Positions 34,401 to 46,029 of a stretch of 64,000 nucleotides of DNA are shown here, in pieces. The notes below the pieces were generated by a model. The model searched no databases. It was not told the origin of the DNA and saw only the letters and a program-made list of their open reading frames with translations. Both the position numbers and the translations under genes were made by a program. This stretch comes from Acytostelium subglobosum LB1 (Eukaryota > Evosea > Eumycetozoa > Acytosteliales > Acytosteliaceae): the NCBI RefSeq assembly GCF_000787575.1, contig NW_012236505.1:417081-481080 (forward strand), read 5' to 3'. How positions within the stretch are numbered: position 1 is the stretch's first letter; the number at the start of each line of letters is the position of its first letter.

Positions 34401-36251
34401 TGAGCAGCAGCCAGCTTGGTCCCATGATGTTACGCTTGAGCAACATTAACTCGATTGGTGTGGAAGTGATGCCATAGGCAGCCTTGAACGTTCTTCCAGA
34501 GATATCATTCCTGAGTGCTGGATAGGTTGATGGATAGGTGACCTTCCAGAAGTTGTACTTTCCAATGGCTTGGCTCTTGTTCTCCTCTTTGTAGTCAAAG
34601 CAGAATGAGCGCTGCACCTTCTTACACTTCCAACCCCTGATCCTGTTGCTCTCCATCAGAGACTTGATCTCCTCACGGATAGCCTCCTCAGTTGGCTCGC
34701 GTGTTGTTTGTTGTCCAGAGGCATCGTTCATATAGTCTCGTGGCATCAAGAAAACATTGCGCTCCATACTCTCAACGATGACACAGCACGATACAAACTT
34801 AGTCTCACCACCCTTGAGTGTCTGGCGCACCTTGCCAAACAGGTATATCTTGCCCTGATAGGCACCACCATTGGTATCCTCTTCTGCTGTCAAATAGTAG
34901 AACTCAAGACCATCCTTGGAGTCTAATGTTTGAATTGTTGATGCTGGTGTGATAAACAATTTGGTTGGTTAGGGAACTGACTAACTGACTAGCCGACGAT
35001 CACTAGCCAATTGAAATACATACCATCAGAGACTGATAGGTTCTCAAGAGTTTGTTGATCAACAACACTGTCCTCAGTCTCAGCCCACCAATCATTGGTT
35101 GTCTTGGGTGAGACCAATGATAGTTTGACTGGCTTTGCCAATGTTTGGATTGATCCCTTTGAAGGAATTGTCAACACCTTCCTTGCGTCTAACTTGGGGG
35201 CAGCAGCTGGCTTGGTAGTGGTGGTGGCTGGTGCAGGAATATCCACATCCTCAAAGCTAAAGTCCATGGCCGAGTCCTGTTGTTGGTCATCGGCAACTAG
35301 CTCATCCTTGACATTGATTGGTGCCGCTGATTGTTGATCGAGCTGCTGTTGCTGCTGCTGCTCCTCCTCCAACTCTTGCTGTTGCCTCTTCTCGTCCTTG
35401 ATCTTTTGAAGCTCCAATTCATGTCTCTTCTCCTCGATAGTGTCAATGTCCATCTCTGCATTGGGGTTTGACTGCAGGTCATCCAGATAAAGTTCCAAGG
35501 GATCAACTGTTGTAGTGTTCTTTACCAGATTGGCCTTTTGTAGCCTCTCACTCTGTATAACGATGGTGACGATGTTAGTATCTGTACTACTACATGACAT
35601 GTGTGATGTTAAATAAACACATACCAGTGATGTTGACGAAGTAGTGACACTGCTGGATGATGATTGTGTTGTTGATGGTGCCGCTGTAGAACGATTGAGG
35701 AACTGATCCATACGAGTGGACTGTGGAATGGATGCAGACTTCTTTGAGGCAGCAGTGGCAGCAGGCTTTGACTTTGCTTGACCATCAGCAGTCTTTGTAG
35801 TCTTCTTCTTTGATTCTGTCTTCTTCTTTTTTATCCTTCTCCTTCCAGTCTCTGCCGCCTCCTCACCACTGTAATCATCGACCTGGTCCTCCTCATCACT
35901 TCTCTCACCATATCCAAAACCATCTAATGTAGGATGACAAAGAGAGGACAAAAGGTCAATATTTGTCATTCAATTGTAGAATACGGTATAAAGATACAGA
36001 CCATCATCTACAACAAAGTCTCTCTCCTTTCTCTTTCTCTCCAACTCTTGTTCAATGTCACTGACATTATCCTCCTCTTGATCATCATCAGCAGCACTTT
36101 GATCAACGTTTGAGTTGTTATCATCATCGTCATCGTCTGGCAACTGATCTGATCTCTTCTCCTCACCAGCCTTTGCTCTCCTCAGTGACTCTAATGACTT
36201 TGAAACGTTGCTCTTGCCAGAAGCGTTCCTCCTAGATCTAGTTGTTGTCAT
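31440..36251 (-). CDS. pola1: DNA polymerase alpha catalytic subunit
   Basis: Family B replicative polymerase that extends RNA primers made by primase at origins and Okazaki fragments. Five exons (36251-36002, 35923-35625, 35552-35024, 34943-33617, 33558-31440) join in phase and give about 1507 aa. The disordered N-terminus includes FVVDDDGFGY, typical of the alpha N-terminal domain. Polymerase motif A is DFNSLYPSIIQEHNVCF, motif B is KLVANSMYGCLGF and motif C is YGDTDS. The C-terminal domain has two Cys clusters (CPQCNTKVEF ... CTNES and CQECGKG ... CVDCPG) for zinc and iron-sulfur type metal binding. Exon 1 uses a GTCTGT donor. Thr, Gln and Glu runs enlarge the N-terminus. Confidence 0.93.
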
Positions 36252-36503
36252 AACTAACTAGAGTCTTTTCTCTACCTTATATATTTATGTCTATACGATA
36301 TATACTTAACAATAATTAATACTTTAATGTTGAGGTATTCAAAAATGAGGTACTAATAATATTCAATTTTTGGCGCTCTTTTCAAAACACTTCCGCAATG
36401 TTTCAAACGATGAGATTATAAGGAAGTTCCAAATAGATAAGGTAACAAAAAAGGAAATAAAAATGAATGAATGAGCAGTTGTCGTTTGGTTTATGATTAT
36501 GGT

Positions 36504-37038
36504 TTATAAGGACTCTTCTGGGTGTGAATATTGGTTGTCATAGTCATCATCGTCTTGGTATTCATAGTTAACTGCTGTAATTTTGCCATTGGGGTCCAAC
36601 GACATGACAAATTGGAATTGGCCATTCCAGAAGTTACTTTCCTCAACAGTAATGGCTTTGCGAGGATTCTGCTCCCAAAGGAAAGGATTGGGCCTGGTTG
36701 AGTACTTGAAGACATATACAGGGGATTCATTGTGCTTGAAAGTGAGTATTTGCTGAAGGAAAGCAAAGTTATCTAAGAGTAGATGGGAAGAATGATTCAA
36801 GTGTGTTATTCCTCTCTAAGTATCGAAAGAAAGATGGCTTATAGTCCTTCCAATCAGTTCGAACATGTCCAAGCGGTGCAGAGTTTGATTATGAGAGTGA
36901 GTCAAAGAATGAGTCCGGATATTGAAGAATAAATCTGTTCTTGCATGTCGCTCTATAATACTTGGCGTGATCCCCTAGTGATCCCTAGTTGAAAGCTTCT
37001 GAAAAAAAAGTCAGATCCTTTGAAACAATAGACATCAT
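36504..37038 (-). pseudogene. Decayed gene of unknown family
   Basis: On the minus strand an ATG at 37038 opens a frame (MMSIVSKDLTFFSEAFN) stopped by TAG after 17 codons. The same frame continues protein-like (GDHAKYYRATCKNRFILQYP), meets a TAA, and continues again (DWKDYKPSFFRYLERNN). After a single-base frame change near 36780 it runs to a stop at 36504 (YVFKYSTRPNPFLWEQNP, then an acidic tail DDDDYDNQY). Three breaks within about 180 codons and no intron that would remove them argue for a pseudogene. The family is not recognised. Sequencing errors alone are less likely here than for the conserved genes. Confidence 0.5.
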
Positions 37039-37174
37039 TCGACTCTAATTCGATGGGTTGGTATATATATATATATAAATCGATGGACGAAACAAATAAT
37101 AATATTATTATTTATAAGTAGTAATTGTACAATTCTGATTGAATACCGAGTGTTATTACACACTGGTCTGTTGT

Positions 37175-38578
37175 TTAACTGTTGCCAGCCTTGCACCAAC
37201 TGAGGAACTGTAGACATGTGACATACTTGCAAGCGGGACACCAGGTCTCTGTTGGAATCTGGCGGTAAAACACTGCAAACAATGTGATAAAGACTGCCAC
37301 GGTCAATGGCAGCACGATGATCACCAGACATACTCGTTTGCCAACTGCTCGCTTGGGCGTCAGACTGGGCAGGAAGATGAGACTGCCGAGGATGCCCATG
37401 ATGAAGCCTCCCAAATGTGCAAAGTTATCCACACCAGGCAGTAGCAGACCAACGGCAAACGATGACACCACCGTGAAGAGCAGTGAGCAGCAGTTGATCA
37501 CCGGACTCTTGAGGAGACTCCAGTTGCGGAACAGATCGGTGACCAGCACGCCAAGGAATCCAAAGATGGCGCCAGACGCTCCTGCCTGGACCGATAGTGG
37601 CAGGAAGATCGCAGAGCACAGGTTACCCATCACACCACAGAGCAAGTAGATGGGAACGATACGGTGTGAGCCATACTGTCGCTCTAGCTGCATGCCAATG
37701 CGCAGTTGTGTCATGAGGTTCATCAGCAAGTGGAACACTCCAACGTGAAGGAACATTGGAGAGAAGAAACGCCACCATTCACCAGCGAGCATGTAGGGTG
37801 TGTACTTGGCTCCAGCCTGAAGGAGCACTGAGGCCGATGGTCCAAACCATGGATTGACCTTCCATGGCTCAAAGCCCTTGTTTAGTATGATCTCCCAAAC
37901 CAGTACAGCTACGTCCACCAAACTGATCAGAATGGCAAAGAATGGATAGTACTGTGGAGGTGGAGGTGGAGCTGATACATCGTCGTCCTTGAGGTTGAAC
38001 GATGAGACTCCACGACGAGGCATCGGTCTAAGACTGCTGGCTCCCATTGGTGTCATGGGAGTGAGTGGTGCAGTTGGTGCCGAGTCAGTGCTCTGATCGA
38101 ATCTACCAGACTCTTGTGTTGGGTATCCACCTCTGCCACGGCCTCTTCCACGGGCACGACGAGCCGGACCAGCACCTCCATCAGCATCAACCATCTCTGG
38201 TGGGTAGTAATCGAGTGTTGGAGCTGATGCGGTGTGTGTTTCGCCAGTTGGCGTGTAAGATTGTGGTTGTTGTTGTTGTGGTAGTGGTTGCTGGGTAAAG
38301 TCATGTGAAGCATAGGAAGGAGGAAGTGGTGCCATTTCCAAATCAGCTCGTTGCTGTTGTTGTAGTTTTAAAGATGGTTGAGGTTGGTTTTGCTCCCAGA
38401 AGCCCTGTTGCATCCAGTATGGATTGTCACTGTTCTGGCCATTGCTGTTTTGATTTGGTTGGTCGACCACTCCAAAGTACAATCCCACACTGTGCTTTAT
38501 AGTGTTGGCGGCACCTCTGAGTGTCATCTTATTGTTGATTGAACGATCATCGTTATTATTGTTATCGCCGACAGTCAT
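37175..38578 (-). CDS. Rhomboid intramembrane serine protease
   Basis: Intronless, 467 aa. The first 200 residues are cytosolic and disordered (Asn, Gln, Pro, an RGRGRGRGG-type basic patch and PPPPP before the first span). The rhomboid domain then shows the EWWRFFSPMFLHVGVFHLLMN loop (loop-1 WR and the HxxxN oxyanion residues), the catalytic GASGAIFG at about residue 335, and FAHLGGFIMG with the catalytic His near 387. Both catalytic residues are present, so it should be an active protease cleaving single-span proteins within the membrane. A Cys-rich tail (WCPACKYVTCLQFLSWC) ends the protein. The layout, with one span before the six-helix core, matches the RHBL group. Substrates are unknown. 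Confidence 0.88.
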   Translation of the reverse strand: MTVGDNNNNDDRSINNKMTLRGAANTIKHSVGLYFGVVDQPNQNSNGQNSDNPYWMQQGFWEQNQPQPSLKLQQQQRADLEMAPLPPSYASHDFTQQPLPQQQQPQSYTPTGETHTASAPTLDYYPPEMVDADGGAGPARRARGRGRGRGGYPTQESGRFDQSTDSAPTAPLTPMTPMGASSLRPMPRRGVSSFNLKDDDVSAPPPPPQYYPFFAILISLVDVAVLVWEIILNKGFEPWKVNPWFGPSASVLLQAGAKYTPYMLAGEWWRFFSPMFLHVGVFHLLMNLMTQLRIGMQLERQYGSHRIVPIYLLCGVMGNLCSAIFLPLSVQAGASGAIFGFLGVLVTDLFRNWSLLKSPVINCCSLLFTVVSSFAVGLLLPGVDNFAHLGGFIMGILGSLIFLPSLTPKRAVGKRVCLVIIVLPLTVAVFITLFAVFYRQIPTETWCPACKYVTCLQFLSWCKAGNS

Positions 38579-39012
38579 TGTAAGTGATGTGATGTTGAAA
38601 AAAGTAATAGTACAGTTGTAATAATGGCTTGGATGATAAATAATAATACAATGCTGCTGATGGTTATGCTAATGTTGTAGTTTCAACGATCAACTTACCA
38701 ATCTTCCCATCAAAACATCCCAAAACAAATATAATTTTAAATTAATTGGCCAACCATCCACGATCGATCACGATCCCAACAAGGACCACGTGATCAGTAG
38801 GGTGGTCTTGGAAGGTAATGAAAAACTTGATTGTTTGGGGTTTGACTGGTGTTGTCACCTCCGTTGTTGTCATCTTAGGAAGGAGCGAGTGCTCTGGGTG
38901 TGGTGACAATAAATTGAAAGATGTGATGGTGACAACAACAACAATAATAAGTTCAAACAAGTTATCGATATTGTGTTTAGATCCCTACATTTATTACTTC
39001 CTGGTTCAGGCT
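38579..39012. other. Intergenic region
   Basis: AT-rich, 434 bases, between the rhomboid start and the RPL9 stop, with ACAACAACAATAATAA simple sequence near 38934-38950. No gene or RNA was recognised; it should contain the rhomboid promoter and the RPL9 3' end. Confidence 0.35.
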
Positions 39013-39869
39013 TTAATTCTCGCCAAGGACGTTTCTCTCGCTGACGTAGATACCATCCAAGAACTTACGGACATCCTTGAACTTGACGGCAGAGCGGAGC
39101 TGGATGTTGGCGCATGACTGGGAGAGCTTCTCGAGGTCGTTTCCAACGAGGACAATCTCGTCCTTGACCTTCTCTGTACGAGTGCAGGTGATACCCTCGA
39201 GCAAAGGAATGCGACGAACGATCTTCTCTCCGAAGAAGTTACGGATCTCAACAACCTTGCCTCCATCGACGACGACGACATTGATGGGGAAATGTGCGTA
39301 GACGAAACGCATCTTGTACTCGTATCCCTGTATATGATGATGATCGACATATATATATGTGTGTGTGTGTGATTAGATTATGTTTCTTGTGCTTGATGGA
39401 TGTTCTGCTGTGCAATGATGATGGGCTTCCTGCAGTGCTGTATAATGTCCCAAAAAGAGAGTCGTCCAAAACATACCTTGGTGACACCAGTAATCATGTT
39501 CTCAATGTGGCTAGCAACGGTGGTGATGGAAGCAATCTGATCACGAGTTCCGAACCAGAGATCGATGGTGACGACCTTCTTGGTCTTGCCGACGAGGTTG
39601 ATGTCAACGGACAAATGGTTGAACTCACGCTTCAAAGTTCCACGTGGGCCAGTGACCTTGACGGCACGTCCCTTAACCTGGACGGTGACTGAATGATTAG
39701 GTGGTGATACAGAGATTAGTCTATACGTTCGCTACAATCAGTGGATCGATACCTGGATGATCGCCAAGGTGTCTCTGAATCACCAATCAATCCTAATCTG
39801 CTTGAGGCTATCTTGATACATACCTCCTGCTGGGATCTCGACAGTCTTTGAGGATTTGATGACCTTCAT
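39013..39869 (-). CDS. rpl9: 60S ribosomal protein L9 (uL6)
   Basis: Cytosolic large-subunit ribosomal protein near the factor-binding centre. Three exons, 39869-39824, 39688-39477 and 39327-39013, join in phase and encode 190 aa, the normal length. It starts [15 protein letters not shown], continues [19 protein letters not shown] (uL6 hallmark) and [26 protein letters not shown], and ends [14 protein letters not shown]. Codon choice is strongly C-ending (for example AAG, GTC, ATC), unlike most genes here, as expected for a highly expressed protein. The second intron (39476-39328) is rich in TG and AT microsatellite. Confidence 0.95.
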
Positions 39870-40161
39870 CCTGTATGTGTAATATATGTGGGCTTGAGTA
39901 TGCTGCGTGGAGTAGAAGAAGGATTCAACTTTGATCTATTCGCTTTGACAAAGAATCAGCTGTGTGAGGGTATTCAAATGAAAAAATTAAATAAAATGAA
40001 ATTTATCAAACGAAACAAATCAAAATGAACTTCGGTTATATTATAATAGATAAGATTTGTTGGTGTTGTTGTTATAACATTAACTATTATCACAACCAAC
40101 TTATGTACATCGAAAAGAAAGATATTATATATATCCTATTTATTCATTTGCAACCACCTTT

Positions 40162-42547
40162 TTAGGAGTTGGACTTGTTATAATCTGGAAGCTCAATGGC
40201 ATGATCCTTTTGAACGTCTGATATGTCAGGTACATTGATTGTGGAGATGCTCCTCTCCATTGGCAATCCACCCTGCTCCAACAGACTGTTGGCTGGATGA
40301 ACCAACAGCAGTGAGAAGGTGGACGTGTTGATCAGCTTCTCTTGTCTGAAGGCATCCTCGCGGGCAACTCCGACAATGACAAGCCAGTACTCAAGCTCCT
40401 CCTTGGTCGATCTCTCTACGATCTCTCTGTGTGGATCCTCACTCTGGATGAGAAGGAATCTCTCCATGTCCAGCTTCTTGGACTCCTTAATCTTGTTGCG
40501 CACCTCATCGATGTGGTTGGTGATGATGGTCACGTTAATGTTGTTTCTTCTGGCCATCTTGAAGAGAACAGTGATGGCGTCAGTCTCGTAGGCAGCGCCA
40601 GTGTAGGAGAATAGAATGTGGTGGTTCTTGTTGAAGCGATCCAGTCCCTTGTCCACAACGACACCAATGGCAGAGCGGACGTTCTGTAGCACCTTCTGGA
40701 TGGTTCTACCGTAGAAGCTGTCACCACGGAGGTTCATTGACACGGTGAGATCGGCATTCTCTGGTGTGTAGCCCATGAGCACAAGGTCTGGCCACGCGTT
40801 CTTGGCAATGTGACAAATGTCTGTGGAGATGTCTGTTGAGCTCATGACCACTGGCTTGACACTCACTCCCACGATGGCTGACTGTGACTGAACAGATTGG
40901 TAGACCTCGCGTTGCAAGGGTGGCAAAGAGGAGACGTTGTGGAAGAAGTAGGTCGATGGACGGTCACCGGATGACTCGGTGGCGTACACGGAGCGAACCT
41001 TGTACTTCTTTGGCTTTGTGACAGAGACGATTGAGCCTGCAACCATGGTCATGGCTTGACCTTGACGTGGGTTGGATGGGTAGAGGAGCATGTCGAACTT
41101 TCCACTCTGTCTTGGGATCATAGGCATGCGGCTCTGTTTCTCGACCCATCGTGTGTAGATAAAGTTGACGACTGGCGTGGTCATAAAGGTGGTGACGAGG
41201 GCCATCACTACAAACATGGTGAATGTCTGTTGGTTCAACACTCCAATCTGAAGACCAATGTTGAGCACAATGAGCTCGACCAGACCCTTGGTGTTCATCA
41301 GGAATCCGACTGTGATTGACTCTCTCCATGTATTGTTGCAGTATCTTGCGGCAAAGGTGGCACCTCCAATCTTTCCAATGCAGGCAACGACGATGATCAG
41401 GATGGTACAGCCACCAGCGACACCAGAGTTGATGGAGCTAAGAGATGTCTTGAGACCAGAGTTGGTAAAGTACAATGGCAACAGGATAATGGTGACGACG
41501 TCTTGAATTCTCTCTACGATGGTCAGATGCAGTGCGTCGATTCTTGGTGTGACAACACCCAGGACGAACGCTCCAAAGATAGCGTGCACTCCAATCACCT
41601 CGGTGTAGAAGGCTGACATGAACATCAACATGAGCAGGAATACTACAAAGTTGTGCTTCTGGGCCTCATTCTTGACAAAGCGGCGGTAGATGTAGATCAA
41701 GGTCAAACGGACAGGGAACATCATAAAGACAAAGTAGCCAATCAAAAGGATGAATGTCCAGAGGGCACCCAACTTGTCTGCGATACCTTGTGGACCCGTG
41801 TTCTTGATGTTGTTGGCAAACGAAACTACAAAGGCCAGCAGGATCCAGGCAATGACATCGTCTACAGATGCTGCAGCAAGTGAGGTGGCACCAACCTTTG
41901 ACTGCATAAGACCACGCTCAGTGAGGATTCTGGCAAGCACAGGAAAGGCAGTGATGGAGATGGCCACACCAACAAAGACACAGAACAGACCAAATGATAT
42001 GTCTGGACTGGTGGCACCTAGTTGGTTCCAAAGAACAGCGGCTAAACCAACACCCATGGCAAATGGCAGGATAATGGACGACAGTGAGATGATGATGGAC
42101 ATCTTGGCGTTGTTCTTTAGGAGCTTGGGGTCAACCTCGAGGCCGATCATGAACATGAAGAGGATCAAACCAATGTTGGCAATGACGTTAAGTGTTGTAA
42201 GACTTGACGCCGGGAATACATTGTTCTTAAAGGCCAGGGAGTTACCGAGAACAGATGGTCCTAATATAATTCCTGTGATGACTTCGGATATGACAGGTGG
42301 TTCTTTTTAGATTGGAAGAGAAGAAGAGTAATAGAGGGGAAAGAGTGAGAATATAAGAAGGTGAACAAATTGGTTAATTATCGACAACATATTATGGTTG
42401 TTCCATTGATGTTTTCTACTTACGATATAGATATGATAGTACCCATGCTAGGAGCTTTGAAAGGATTACAATAAGTAAGAGTTGAACAATAAATAGGGCT
42501 AATGGATCAGCCAAAGGATTTAAACCATTGACAATACTGCTTCCCAT
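40162..42547 (-). CDS. CPA2-family K+/H+ antiporter (Kha1-like)
   Basis: Monovalent cation/proton exchanger of intracellular membranes, by analogy with yeast Kha1 and plant CHX proteins. Exons 42547-42424 and 42302-40162 join in phase and give 754 aa. A first span (ALFIVQLLLIVILSKLLAWV) leads into QPPVISEVITGIILGPSVLG, then LILFMFMIGLEVD and AAASVDDVIAWILLAF, where the DD pair lies in the ion-binding helix. The transporter domain holds 11-12 spans; about 330 C-terminal residues form the CHX-type soluble domain (VLMGYTPENAD, then HHILFSYTGAAYE). An upstream in-frame ATG at 42640 encodes only a Thr run, so the ATG at 42547 is preferred. The two-codon-phase junction inside LYQPP is conserved-looking. 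Confidence 0.82.
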
Positions 42548-43140
42548 GTTTGTTGTAGTTGTTGTTGTTGTTGTTGTTGTATAGTTGAGGTGGTGTAAGT
42601 TATTAATAGAATATATATTAGATAAATATTGATGTAACAATAGTACTATTTATATTTTACAGAAAGAAATAAACAAACGAATAAATAAGTGTTACAAATA
42701 AATAATTATGAGTAGTGATTGTGATGAATGATGAGTGAACAATGGTGCATTTAGTGCGAGGTGATGGATGGTGATGGTGGTGAGAGCAAGCTTCAACTAC
42801 CTCCTTCTGTCTCTCTCTAGTGCAAGTGGGGAACAACCCCTTCCCACTATCACCACCAAAATCAAATAATTATTTTCTAAACGAAACTTCCCACCTGGGG
42901 GAAATTCTTTGAACGTTCCCTTCATTCACTCTGACCCCCTATCTCACCATGCTGGTACTTATTTTTTTGTAGTGTTTTGGAGGTGCAACAAAAAACGCAG
43001 GCGACACATTTGATGTGGGTTGTGCGGGGAGAGATCGTCCCCACTTGCACACGAGCAATCATTGGTGCAAGTGGGGACAACTGATCATGCAAAGGAGAGA
43101 AAAACTCCAAAGACACCTCTTGTGTGATTCTGTTATTTAT
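42548..43140. other. Intergenic region with GTGCAAGTGGGG repeats
   Basis: AT-rich flanks surround a GC-richer patch (about 42810-43085). That patch holds three copies of GTGCAAGTGGGG, two direct and one inverted; the last two form a hairpin (listed separately). A (GTT)n tract at 42555-42581 lies just before the antiporter ATG. No coding frame is supported. Confidence 0.5.
43037..43078. repeat. Perfect 14-bp inverted repeat (hairpin)
   Basis: GTCCCCACTTGCAC (43037-43050) and its exact complement GTGCAAGTGGGGAC (43065-43078) flank a 14-base loop. A further direct copy of GTGCAAGTGGGGA lies at about 42819-42832, near GGGGAACAACCCC. It could be a transcript hairpin, a remnant of a terminal repeat or a factor site; none is proven. 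Confidence 0.75.
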
Positions 43141-44279
43141 TTATAAACATACTTTGTCATTCAAGGTGTTGTTGATGTTGTTGGTGGCTGTTGTTATTGT
43201 CAGAAGGTGTGTTGGTGGTAGTTGATGTTGTTGTTGAAGCAACATCTGTTGCTGCTTATTTTTGTTGAAATAATTGTTTAGATAAGAGGTAATTGCCTCA
43301 TACCCAACGTCAGAGTTTGGCGAGTAGATAGAAACCAACTTGCCTCGTTGCTTGTAGTGCTCGAGGATGGGCATGGTCTCTCGATGATACGTTTCAATTC
43401 TGTCCTTGATCTTACGCTCCTCATTGTCGTCGGAGCGTCGCATCAATTGCTCGCCAGTCACATCATCCAACATGGCCACCTTTGGTTTGTTGTAGGTGGA
43501 GTTGTAGACGCGTCCACTGCCTGGATGTATCCAACGATCCTGTATTCTATCGATGAGCACTTCCTCTGGCACATCAATGTATAGTACAAAGTCCAATGGA
43601 GTCTTTTGATCCTCAAGCCATCTGTCCAAATCTTCAGCCTGCTTTGTGGTTCGAGGAAAACCATCGAGCAAGTAGGTCTGGGTGGTGCGTGTGTGAAGGT
43701 GTAAGGAAATGGTAATCAATGGACGGGTCATCGATGACCACTTACATTCATCTTTGAAAGATATTCTTTGACAATCTTGAACATAAAGTCATCGGACAGC
43801 AACTCTACATATATATATTTTGTGTTAGTCAGTCTTGTGTTGTTGCCAGCCACGGGAGTATTTGACTTACGTCCAGCATCCAACTTTGCCTTGATATCTC
43901 TGCCAAGATCAGAGTCCTCTTTGGACGATTGACGCAATATCTGACCAGTTGATATTGGTTTGATTGAATAGTCTCTCTCTAGTTTTGCTGATTGTGTTCC
44001 TTTACCTGATCCCTGTGTGTGTTTTGATCGAATGATCGATTGTGTCAGTAACTTTTGCATGCTGGTATAAAAGATCGATCTATTGATCGATCATGACAGT
44101 ATACGTACTGGGGCGCCAACGAGTGCGATTCTCAATGGTTGATGAGTAGTGGCAGCGGCAGCAGCAGCAGTAGGAGTAGCAGTTGATGATGAGTAGCAAC
44201 GGAATACACCACTACTGTGTGACACCTTATTGTACAATGCAAATACTCTCAAAGCTGCTGCTGTTGATGGTTTATACAT
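43141..44279 (-). CDS. Adenylate kinase family, probably mitochondrial
   Basis: Nucleoside monophosphate kinase that balances AMP, ADP and ATP (or GTP). Exons 44279-44109, 44012-43871, 43804-43746 and 43677-43141 join in phase and give 302 aa. The first 48 residues are Ala/Ser/Thr/Arg-rich without acidic residues, a probable mitochondrial presequence. The P-loop GAPGSGKGTQSAKL spans the first junction; ISTGQILR (NMP-binding), LLDGFPRTTKQAEDLD and DRWIHPGSGRVYN (LID) follow. The LID lacks the four zinc Cys of many bacterial enzymes, like AK3/AK4. The C-terminus is extended by a Gln/Thr-rich tail of about 40 residues. AK2-like identity is the main alternative. Confidence 0.85.
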
Positions 44280-44629
44280 GTTTGTTTGTTTGTTATTTGT
44301 TGTTATTTGTTGTTATTTATGTGTATGTAGAGACCTGCTAATGAAGATGATCGTTGTTCGTTTCATTCCATTTGGATTCTTCAAAGTGATTTGGTTTGAT
44401 TGGGAAAATCGGCAAGCAATGACGCCAATGACAGCCCAAAACTGATAAAAATTTTTCATCATAAGTGTCATCCCTTGACCAAATAATAATGTAATTATTA
44501 TCTCTGGCGGTGATTAATTAATTGGTAGATGGATGCCAGGTTGTCATTATGATCTACTTGGGAAAACCATGTTTGTTAGGAAAGAATGGATTATTTATTC
44601 ATTTAGTGTGCTTTGTAGGAAAGAATGTA
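44280..44629. other. Short intergenic region
   Basis: 350 bases between the adenylate kinase start and the phosphate-carrier stop. It contains TTTGTTGTTATTTGTTGTTA simple sequence at 44285-44320 (probably adenylate kinase leader) and no recognisable gene. Confidence 0.35.
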
Positions 44630-45732
44630 TTACTTCTTAGCAGTGATACCAAGAGCCTGCTTCAATCCATCGTAAATGAAGAATTGGCCTACATGTGAGA
44701 TTGACGATAAATTTGATTAGTATGGTCATAAGATTGAATTGATTGATTGGTCTAATGTGAAAGGTTTGAGTGATACATACCTGCGGTAAGAGTACCGACC
44801 ATGAAGCAACGAGTTCCGACTCCCAGGAAGAGACCAGAGAAACCGAGACGTCTAACGATGTTTCCAATAGCCTTGGCAACACCACCGTCAGTCTTCTCCT
44901 GGTTGATCTTGGAGAGGATAGTATCGGCTGGTTGAGACACGATGGCGGCAACAACACCAGAGACAATACCAGAACCGAGGGAGACAGTGAGCTTCTGTCC
45001 GTCAGTCATGGACTCTCTTGGAGTGCCACGGGAGGCCAACACCTTGTAGACGCTCTCAGCAGTGTACTCAAACACGGCAAACTTGGCCATGGTGTATGGA
45101 ACCTGCTTCAACAAAATGGGTGGGAGACCCTTGTACAGACCAACCAGACCCTCATTCTTCAAGATCTTGGTGAAAGCCTCAGCTGGGGACTTGGCAAAGC
45201 TTGGGTCAGAGACCAAACGAATTCTGGTGGCCTCATTTGGGCAGAGAGCGAGATCAGCAATGGTCTAGAATAAATAATAATAACAGGTAGTGCGTTAGAC
45301 AAACTTTTTGTTGCTGTTGTTGCTTGATTGGTTGATAGATTAATTGATTCTTACCTCAGCGGTGGCGGAAGCAGCCAACCAAATTGGGATACGGTAGGTG
45401 ACGGCAGCCTCTGGACCGACAAACTCTCCGTACTTCTTCTTGAAGACCTCATAGAAACCAAACTTGAAGAATCCTTGCAGAGCGTAACCGATGGCAGTTG
45501 GGGCGAGACCCTGGAGCAACATCATGGCTCCCTCCTCCTTGATGATGGTGCTGAAACCACTGACCATTCCAGTGTACTTGGCTGGGTTGGTCTGGAGACG
45601 AGTCTTGACGACATCGAGTGGGACGACGGCGCTGTGAGTGATCGAGCAACCGAGGGCACCGGCCATACCGTACTTCAAGAAGAGGTTGAAAGTCAAAGGT
45701 GGGGATTGTGGTTGTGCTGCTGGCTCTGGCAT
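44630..45732 (-). CDS. slc25a3: Mitochondrial phosphate carrier (SLC25A3-type)
   Basis: Inner-membrane carrier that imports phosphate with protons for ATP synthesis. Exons 45732-45355, 45264-44781 and 44688-44630 join in phase and give 306 aa. There are three mitochondrial-carrier repeats: the first has PLDVVKTRLQTNPAKYTG, the second NEATRIRLVSDPSF and the third SQPADTILSKINQEK, each at the odd-helix signature position. The third-repeat PADTILSKIN and the FFKFGFYEVFKKKYGE segment distinguish phosphate carriers from other SLC25 proteins. The N-terminal Gln/Pro stretch is short and no cleavable presequence is evident. It has C-ending codons typical of abundant proteins. Confidence 0.9.
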
Positions 45733-46029
45733 TGTTGTTTATAAATCAATGTTGTTGTTGATGATATAGTACTTGTAATAGTAATATGTAGTGCTTAAAG
45801 ACTGTCAGTGATCATGTGTAAGTACCACCTAATGCTTCGAACACCAACCCTGGTTGTGAAATCCGAAAAACAAAAAAAATAAATCATTAAAATCGAACAT
45901 ACACCACGCTTCACCAAAAATATCCGTCTTTACGATGGTAACGTTTTCGTCCCAGATCGTAAGTGGTCACTGCGCTGGACTATTGAAAGAATTGATTAGC
46001 CTCGGCGCATCATCAGATTGACTCAATGA

